DNA of 64,000 nucleotides, from positions 19,021,227 through 19,085,226 of the forward strand of contig CM043703.1 in NCBI GenBank assembly GCA_023935145.1. The letters are read 5' to 3'. Made by a program: the position numbers and the translations under genes. Numbering within the stretch: the stretch's first letter is position 1; every line of letters begins with the position of its first letter. The notes below the pieces were generated by a model. It did no database searches. It had not been told where the DNA came from and was given only the letters and a program-made list of their open reading frames with translations. The stretch is from Bretschneidera sinensis. Lineage: Eukaryota > Streptophyta > Magnoliopsida > Brassicales > Akaniaceae. Shown here piece by piece: positions 57,165 to 64,000 of this stretch.

Positions 57165-59004
57165 TTATAGAAAATGAAGATTTGGAAAATAAAGGAAAAA
57201 GTCGATTTAAGTAATGTTATTACCTAAGAAGTTGAAATTTTCTTCCCTTTTAAATTGAAATTTTGATTATGTAATTGAAGAGTATCATTTTTTAATATGA
57301 ATCTCAAACTTGGGTAAGGAAAGAATAAGGAAAGAAGTAAAGAATGAAGGAAAAATGAAGAAAGGTGATAAAAGAGAGAATGAAACTTTTAGTACTATTT
57401 TCTTTTGCTTATATTTGTAACTAAATAAAATGAATGGTTGTTTATTAAGTGTTTACTGTTTTAAATACTATACTAAATGATATATATTTGTTTGTATAAA
57501 TCTTTAGGTGTAATTGACAAACATAATAAGGGCAAAGGAATAATCCGAGACTAAATTGCGACGCATCGAATGTGAGTTTCATATTACTCTTAGTAAGCAT
57601 AATGAAATGAATGATCATGAAAGTGCCTTGATAGTTTGATGATAATTTTATTGATGCGTATACATAAAGAAATGATAATAGAAACATTACAATATGTTGG
57701 AAAATATGTTTTGGATTGAATGATGGTGATATGTTTGATTGTGGATTGTGTGTTGAGATAATTGTTACATTACAAAAATATAATTTGTAATAAGATAATG
57801 GAAAGAATGATCTTGGAAACGATATGATCCCATCTTGTGTAGGTTGTGACCTAGGTGAAAGGGATCCGAAAATGATAATACATCACTTAGTGTAGGTTGC
57901 AACCTAGGTGGAGGAAATGGATGAATCTCGCCTAGTGTAGGGTGTACCTAGGTGGAAAAGATGATAATACCTCACCTAGTGTAGGTTGTGACCTATGTGG
58001 AGGAAATGGATGAATCTCGCCTAGTTCAGGTTGTACCTAGGTGGAGAAGATTATAATACCTCGCCCAGTGCAGGTTATGGCCTTAGTGGAGGGAATGACT
58101 GAATCTCACCTAGCGTAGGTTGTACCTAGGTGGAGAAGATTATGGGACCCCGCCTAGAGTAAGTTATTACCTAGGTGGTGGGGATTTTATGAAATGAAAA
58201 TGCTAAATGTACTGCTACATGGGGAGATGTCCCGTCATGATATAAATAAGGTCAAGAAATGGAGTAAATTTTAATATTTAAATAAATTATCATTCTTAAC
58301 ATTTGCATTGCATGGTATCTTTATTAGACTGGTAATGTTGAGTTATTAAACATTAAATGATTGAAGTCTCCAATGATTGGTATATGAGGTTCAACTATGC
58401 AATGGAAGTATACTTTGTACCTTTGTAATAAATCTTAGACATGACTTTTATGAAATACAAGTGTTAATTTCTTTGATAATTTATTTTATTCTAAAGAAAT
58501 ACAAATGTTAGAATTTTTTTACATTATTGTGGATATAGGAACCGTTAATCTGAGTAAAATGATTACTCACTGAGCTCTTTAGCTAACTCTATATATATTA
58601 CAGAAAAATCCTTTTGAACTTTGGAGATATCAAGTGAACCAGGGATTAAAAGAAAATTCTCTTAGGTGCATTGCAAGCAAAGAGTTTGTTAATTTTTTTT
58701 TTCAATAACGAATGTACAAGTTATGTTTATATGTCTCCATTTTTGGAATGATGTATAATTTAGTTTAATTTGGATGTGGAAAATGGAAAAGGTTGCATAT
58801 TTGTAGACATTTGCTTTTATCCAAGAATACTTTGTATAAACTGTAAGTGAAGCTATGGTTGTATTTATATGTGTAATATAAATCATAGAATTTACTAGTA
58901 AGATCCAGGTCACGGTTTTCTCCAGTTTTAAGTGCTCAATGTTTGAAGGTAATGGTGCCATTACGAACGGACCCATGCAGTTTTTTCGGGATAGGGTCGT
59001 TACA
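57165..59004 (+). repeat. Gypsy-type LTR-like block 3
   Basis: Non-coding. It contains a tandem array (57835-58190), CACTGAGCTCTTTAGC near 58569 and a terminal GGGTCGTTACA (58994-59004). The last two have counterparts in block 1. No primer site or gag follows, so it is probably a solo LTR. The left end is undefined. Confidence 0.45.
57835..58190. repeat. Tandem array of about 45-bp units with internal hairpins
   Basis: About eight units of CGCCTAGTGTAGGTTGTGACC-TAGGTGGAG type, alternating with GAAATGGATGAAT or AAGATTATAATAC spacers, so a two-unit repeat of about 95 bp. Each unit pairs CACCTAG with CTAGGTG. Confidence 0.9.
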
Positions 59005-59678
59005 GTTTCATTTCCATGAATTCTAGAAATTAGCAATGTGTAAGTTTGTACCGCTAAGGTCCGTACAATTAATTAGACTATGAAAGTAATTATGGATGGT
59101 TCAATCTTCTACTAGAGTGGTGGAAAAATCACTAGAACTTTTCCTTAATTTTCTTACTAATAAAAAATTTAGCATGAAGTGTGGAGCGTCGTTGGATGAT
59201 TGTTATTCTATAACAAGTGTTCCTCAACAAGAGATCAAGGATGGTGGCTTTGGCAGGTTCAGATGATATGGCTGCTAATAATGAAGTCATGCTTCATAGA
59301 GATTCTCTAACGTAAGCATTCACCATTTGTAGGAAGGAAAAAGTTAGTTCTAACGAAACTTGACAAAAATTTGAATGGTCACTCACGTAAAAGAATGGCG
59401 AGAACTTCCAGGAAGGCCTAATATTAGTGAGAGGCACTTGAGGCTTAACGTACTACCTCTACTCATAACAAGCAAAAATCTACTAGCACTTGGTTAAAGT
59501 AGTTAACACTCGATAATATAGAGCTCTGCAAATGTGATGCGTGCTTTTTGTTTTTAATTTTTTAGTTTTGGTTCTTGTCACACTGGTTTTTATTCCCTTT
59601 ATTATCAATACGACGCTTGTCCTTCAATATATATATTTACTTATAATTACATAATTAGTAGAAAAAAGATTTTGAATT
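59005..59678. other. Unassigned stretch
   Basis: No recognised gene, element end or repeat. It separates gypsy-type block 3 from the duplicated block at 59679. Confidence 0.5.
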
Positions 59679-59960
59679 TTTTTTGTTTAATTCTCTTTAG
59701 TCTGATGTAATTCATTTAATATCTTGTACTTGACCAATGTTAGTTCGACAAGCAATTAATTCTTCATTTTTTTAAATATCGTTAATTTAGACTTCTAGTT
59801 GGGTTTTCTCGAATTTCATTAAAGGTTGGGTTTGGGTGCCTCGAATTTCATTAAAGGTCCACAGAAAACGTTATAAGGGAAAGGCATCTGAATACCGAAA
59901 AAATGGATGACTCGCTGATGGATGGGGGATTTCCGGGTGCTTCTGTCATTTTTTGGTAAA
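59679..59960 (+). pseudogene. Partial duplicate of the cysteine-rich pseudogene locus
   Basis: 59679-59838 matches 55410-55590. 59859-59902 then matches 56230-56274 (ACAGAAAACGTTATAAGGG...), the basic RKRYKGKASEYRKN part of the pseudogene. About 640 bp in between, including the signal peptide and first five cysteines, are missing. CCGGGTGCTTCT near 59933 may be the gene's end. ATGACTCGCTGATGGAT occurs twice (59905, 59968). Confidence 0.75.
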
Positions 59961-60047
59961 GAAATGCATGACTCGCTGATGGATAGGGGTGTGTGGTTTA
60001 GCACATGATTCACTAAGGAGCCCTCTATGATCGATAGTGAAAGATTT

Positions 60048-61117
60048 TGTTGTTATTTGTCTAAGGTTCAAACAGGTCCAACCATGGTTTAAAAATGGTT
60101 AAAGTCCAAACTAGGTGGATTATCTAAGTTCAGCAAGTTAGAAGACTGCACACATGTGTGTGCATCAATTTAGAGTAAGAGAAGGCCATGCGCACTAGTG
60201 TGCGCACTTCTGCACACAATCAGGGAAGTGTGCGCACAGTAACAGCATCATCAGAACCATGGTGCCCAAAACCAGCACCATTGCGTTCGGAATGATGTGC
60301 CGAAGGACTGTATCAGCGCCATGGTGCCCAGCACCAGCACCATGGCGGCCAGAATGGTGTGCTGAAGGACTGGACCAGCGCCATGGCGCCCAGAACCAGC
60401 ACCATGGCGCCCAGAAGGTGTGCAAAGGTGCTCTGCCCAGCACCATGGCACCCCCTGTTGAGCGCCTAGGCGCCAGGCAAAGGGCTGCACACATGGACAG
60501 CCTGTTTTAAGACCCTTTTAAGTGTGTGATTGCAAGGAACAAATGCACAACTTCACTTGGAGATGATTAAAAGCTAGGATCTAAGGGAGAACAAGATCAA
60601 AGGATCAACAATGAATCTTAAGAATGTCCAAGAATTAAGAGGCTATAAAAGGGGTTCTAAGGGCCTCATTTCTACAATAATATACAACACACATACAAGA
60701 GAGATTTGTGACATTGTGAGATCATTGTAAACACTTAGAGAGAACTGTGTAAGAGTGACAAACACAAGAGGGACTCTTTGTAGTAAGGCTGGGTGTATAA
60801 GATAGAGAAGTCTAGAATAGTGAGAGGACATTGTTAGTTCTCATCTTCTTCCTTCTCTTCTTGTTTCTTCAAGAACTTGGATTCTTGAAGGGGATTGCTT
60901 TAACTTTGTAAGAACCATTGAGATAGTGCAGAGAGTTCGGAGGAACTCACAGGGACGTAGGCACATTGCCGAACCTCGACAACAAATTGCTTGTCTTCTT
61001 TCTTTCTTTGATTTTCTGTTCTTGTGTTCGATTGCTGAAATTATTTCTACAAGTCGTTCAAGACTTGGGTGTTTGGAAGATCACCACCTAGGCATCTTGC
61101 TAAGGTGATCTCCAATA
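60048..61117 (+). repeat. Copia-C 5' LTR
   Basis: Starts TGTTGTTATTTGTC and ends TCTCCAATA. TATA box CTATAAAAGG at 60643-60652. The cassette (60257-60448) consists of a 62-bp unit repeated about three times, each with two CCATGG palindromes 21 bp apart. Confidence 0.93.
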
Positions 61118-61118
61118 G

Positions 61119-61130
61119 TGGTATCAGAGC
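61119..61130 (+). other. Copia-C primer-binding site
   Basis: Exact TGGTATCAGAGC, one base after the LTR. Confidence 0.93.
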
Positions 61131-61358
61131 TAAGCAGCTGGTTATCAGAGCAAGAAGTAGAAGGTACAGAGCCAAGACTCCAAGAATCAAAGATCAAACT
61201 TCTTGGGTGATTCAAGAACGGTGTAAAGATCAAGATCTGGTCGTGTTCTTGAAGGTTGATTCAAGAACGGTGTTAAAGATCCATCTTCGATCTGTGTTCT
61301 TGAAGTTTAAGAAAGCAGTTGTGGTTAGTGTACAAATCTGGGATCTTGTCTGCAAAAG

Positions 61359-62640
61359 ATGGCTTCAAATTTCTGTGTGGAGAAGTTTGATGGAAAGGTG
61401 GACTTTGCCCTATGGAAGCGGAAGATCAAGGTGGTTCTAATGCAGTAGAAAGTGGACTTGGCTATTGGAGAAGATGATGCTTTTCCAGCAAGTGTCACGG
61501 AGGACCAGCGGACCGAGATGAAGAAGATGGCTTACAACACCATTTTCTTGCACATGTCAGATAGTATCACAAGGGAGTGCGGAGACTCGGAGGATCCGGC
61601 TGTCATATGAAAGAAACTAGATGAATTGTTTCTTACCAAAACTCTTCCTAACAAAATTTATCTTTTTAAAAGAATCTTTGCTTTTAAAATGGACCCTAGT
61701 AAGGAGTTGCAAGATAATCTTGATGTCTTTAATAAGCTAGTTCAAGATTTGAATAGCTGTAGCATTTCTTTTCCGGATGAACAATTGGCTGTCATTTTAT
61801 TAAATTCACTTCCAGATTGCTTTGACAATTTGATTAATGCAATTGAGTATGGGAGAGATAATATGACAAAGGAGATTGTGATCAATGCCATAAGGGCACA
61901 TGATTTCAAAGCCAAGATGAAGGAGACATCAAGTGGTGAAGGGTTGTTCATAAGAGGAAGGCCAGCAGCTCGGAATGGCAGTAATAATGGCTACTATCAA
62001 GACAATGGTAGAGGAGAAAGCCATAGGAGAGCACACTCTAAACCAAGGGTTGGAGGAAAGAGGTGCTTCTACTGCAACAAGGAGGGCCATTTCAAGAAAG
62101 ATTGCAAGAGGAGGATGTGGGATGAGAGGAGAAGCCATACTAACAATTGAGAGGCTTCGGTTGCCATGGGAGAACAGCAAGGTGATGATGTTCTTGTTGT
62201 GTGCTCGGATGCGAGCAGGAGGCAAGGCAGCGGAAAGTAGATTCTTGATTCCGGGTGCACTCATCATATGTGCTCTCACAAAGAATGGTTCAAGAATTTC
62301 AAGAAGATCAATGATGGAAGGGTCTTCTTGGGGAATGATAATTCTTGCCATGTGAGAGGGATTGGAGACATCCAATTGAGGATGTTTGATGGAGTTACAA
62401 GGCTGCTGGAAAATGTGAGGTATGTTCCAGATTTGAAGAGGAACTTGATCTCATTGGGGCAGCTGGATTCCATGGGCTATACATGCAAGATAGAGGGAGG
62501 AAAGATCAAGGTAGCCAAGGGATCTTTGATAGTGATCAAGGCAGCAAGAAATGATGGACTCTATGAGATGATCGGAGACATGGAAATCAAGGATCAAGCA
62601 GCAAGCTTGATGGCTGAGATAGATGAGACAGCCCTTCGGC
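61359..62640 (+). pseudogene. Copia-C gag and protease (broken)
   Basis: ATG 61359 (MASNFCVEKFDGKVDFALWKRK). TAG for Gln near 61447 and TGA for Trp near 61608 precede the open frame 61626-62150 with LQDNLDVFNKLVQDL and an intact zinc knuckle CFYCNKEGHFKKDC (62064-62105). TGA at 62148 and TAG for Trp near 62237 come before the protease ILDSGCTHHMC. The frame 62268-62870 continues with FLGNDNSCHVRGIGDIQLRM and the pre-integrase. Confidence 0.93.
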
Positions 62641-63663
62641 ACACTTGCTTGGGACATATGAGCGAAGAGGGCCTGCAAGTTCTCAGAAAGGATGGCCTAC
62701 TTGGTGGAGACAAAGTAGAGGAACTTGATTTCTATGAGTGTTGTGTTCTTGAGAAGCAACACCGGGTCAGCTTCAACACCGGAGTGCACAAGGCTAAGGG
62801 CATTCTTGACTACATTCATGCGGACCTTTGTGGACCATCTAGGACACCAACACAGGGAGGTAACATTTAATTTCTGTCTTTAATTGATGATTATTCAAGA
62901 AAAGTGTGGGTTTATTTTGTGAAAAATAAATCAGATGCATTGAATAAGTTAGTGGTGTGGAAAGGGCTGGTTGAGACTCAAATGGGTAGAGTAGTTAAGG
63001 GGATAAGAACCGATAATGGCTTAGAAATTTTTAACCAAAAACTTGATCAATTCTGTAGGTTAAATGGCATTCTAATACATAGGATGGTTGTGGAAACTCC
63101 TCAGCAAAATGGAGTTGCTGAGTTGATGAATAACTTATGGAAAAAGTTAGGTGCATGCTAATAGGATCCGGGTTACCAAAATATTTTTGGGGAGAAGCTG
63201 TAGCAACAGCTGCATACTTGGTGAATAGATCACCCTCTAGAGCAATAGAGCTCAAGACTCCCATGGAGATGTGGAGTGGAAAACCCCCTGAGTTGGACAA
63301 CCTTAGGACTTTTTGGTGTGCTGCGTATGCATAACAAAAGGATGATAGACTTAGCCTAGGATCTAAAAAATGTGTGTTTCTAGGATATGGGGAAGGGACT
63401 AAGGGATATAGGTTGTGGTCCTTAGAAAAAGAAAGATTAAAACTCATAATAAGTAGGGATGTTAATTTTAATGAATTGTTATTTCCTTACTTGGAGAAAA
63501 CTAACCCTGCAGGGGCTAGTGAGCAAACCAGTTTGGTTCTTGTGGAGCATAGCATCAAGGTAGATTCTGTTCAGGTAGAGCAAAGGAGGCAAGAGGGTTC
63601 GGACCAGGTAGAGCCCTTGGATGATTGCCAAGCTCAAGAAACTCAAGAAGAGGCTAAACAATA
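62641..63663 (+). pseudogene. Copia-C integrase (broken)
   Basis: Pre-integrase HMSEEGLQVL and FNTGVHKAKGILDYIHADL, where the CESC pair has become YECC. A TAA near 62868, then DDYSRKVWVYFVKNK, a RTDNGLE motif near 63009 and TPQQNGVAELMN. A frameshift near 63135 is followed by EKVRCMLIGSGLPKYFWGEA and RTFWCAAYA, a stop at 63332-63334, and GYGEGTKGYRLW. The linker ends at TAA 63662-63664. Confidence 0.9.
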
Positions 63664-64000
63664 AGAGGATGCTGCAGCAAGTCAGAAGGACTTTCAGCTC
63701 ATAAGAGACCGGGAAAGAAGGCTGGTCGGACCACCTTCAAGATGTGGGTTTGCAGATGCTGCAGATGCAGCAGCTCCTTGGAAAAAAAGAGGGATGGCTA
63801 AACCAGAAACTTACACGGATGCCATGGAGTGTAAGGATTCGTCAAAGTGGCAGCTGGTTATGGAGGAAGAAATGGAATCTTTGAGGAAGAACAACTTCTG
63901 GGAATTGGTAAAAATTCCAGGAAATCAGAAAGTTGTGGAATGTAAGTGCACTTACAAGATCAAAGAAGGGTGCCCTCTAAGAGATGAAGTCCGGAACAAG
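63664..64000 (+). pseudogene. Copia-C reverse transcriptase, N-terminal part (cut by window)
   Basis: RDRERRLVGPPSRCGFADA, then SKWQLVMEEEMESLRKNNFWELV and YKIKEGCPLRDEV up to the end of the window. It corresponds to Copia-B 50090-50405. Confidence 0.88.

Larger units (their letters stand above)
60048..64000 (+). mobile_element. Copia-C: Copia-A/B family element, runs off the window
   Basis: 5' LTR 60048-61117, primer site, gag, protease, integrase and the first part of RT up to the window edge. Gag and pol align with Copia-B throughout. It has the least altered zinc knuckle of the three. The right part lies outside. Confidence 0.95.

Noticed and set aside
59101..59520. Possible decayed coding sequence
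   Set aside because: Some frames give plausible residues, but I could not match any family and stops are frequent.
60195..60510. Open frames on both strands of the Copia-C LTR
   Set aside because: They are produced by the CCATGG repeat array, which lacks stops. Repetitive His/Gly/Ala/Trp content and no family similarity.

Overview
This is plant nuclear DNA, almost certainly from an angiosperm, and it is essentially all transposable elements nested inside one another. The evidence is Ty1/copia and Ty3/gypsy LTR retrotransposons with plant-type primer sites (TGGTATCAGAGC; TGGYGCCGTTGCCGGGG), an L1-type LINE with a plant DUF4283 gag-like ORF1, a CACTA (En/Spm) transposon with TNP2/DUF4218/DUF4216 domains and an intact GT-AG intron, and a short cysteine-rich egg-cell-type (ECA1/prolamin-like) pseudogene. 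No intact gene, tRNA, rRNA or CRISPR array was seen. The species cannot be named from this window.

Layout. 1-11541: a minus-strand copia element (Copia-A) whose 5' LTR is split by a + strand L1 LINE (5286-10867, TSD AGAAGAAG). Copia-A sits inside a CACTA tnp2 gene that resumes at 11542 and runs to 14145. 14968-21865: a complete + strand copia (Copia-2, TSD CTATG), also inside the CACTA element. 21866-23050: the CACTA distal ORF. 23090-26870: 5'-truncated copia (Copia-3) with its 3' LTR. 26880-28845: (TA)n tracts and a gypsy-type LTR-like block. 28880-31500: very old copia relic (Copia-D). 33340-34048: minus-strand copia LTR end. 34800-45430: minus-strand gypsy LTR-like block split by an 8.7-kb Athila-like element (35375-44055, TSD CACAT) that has gag and a protease fragment but no RT, RNase H or integrase. 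45440-54900: an old minus-strand copia (Copia-E) split by Copia-B (46457-52927, TSD ATACA/ATATA). 55410-56342: cysteine-rich pseudogene and 5' flank, partly duplicated at 59679-59960. 57165-59004: a gypsy-type LTR-like block with a tandem array. 60048-64000: Copia-C, same family as A and B, running off the window.

All coding regions are broken. Many of the stop codons stand where the family has Gln or Trp, as expected from C-to-T / G-to-A decay of methylated DNA.

The most striking pattern is not a gene. Elements of different families each carry a GC-rich cassette of short, mostly palindromic motifs in an LTR or leader. The motif differs from element to element, but the spacing is nearly the same: 21-22 bp alternating with about 41 bp, or 22 and 17-18 bp. 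LTR pairs of single elements differ by whole units of these arrays. This looks like a shared, fast-evolving organisation and is the best candidate here for something undescribed.
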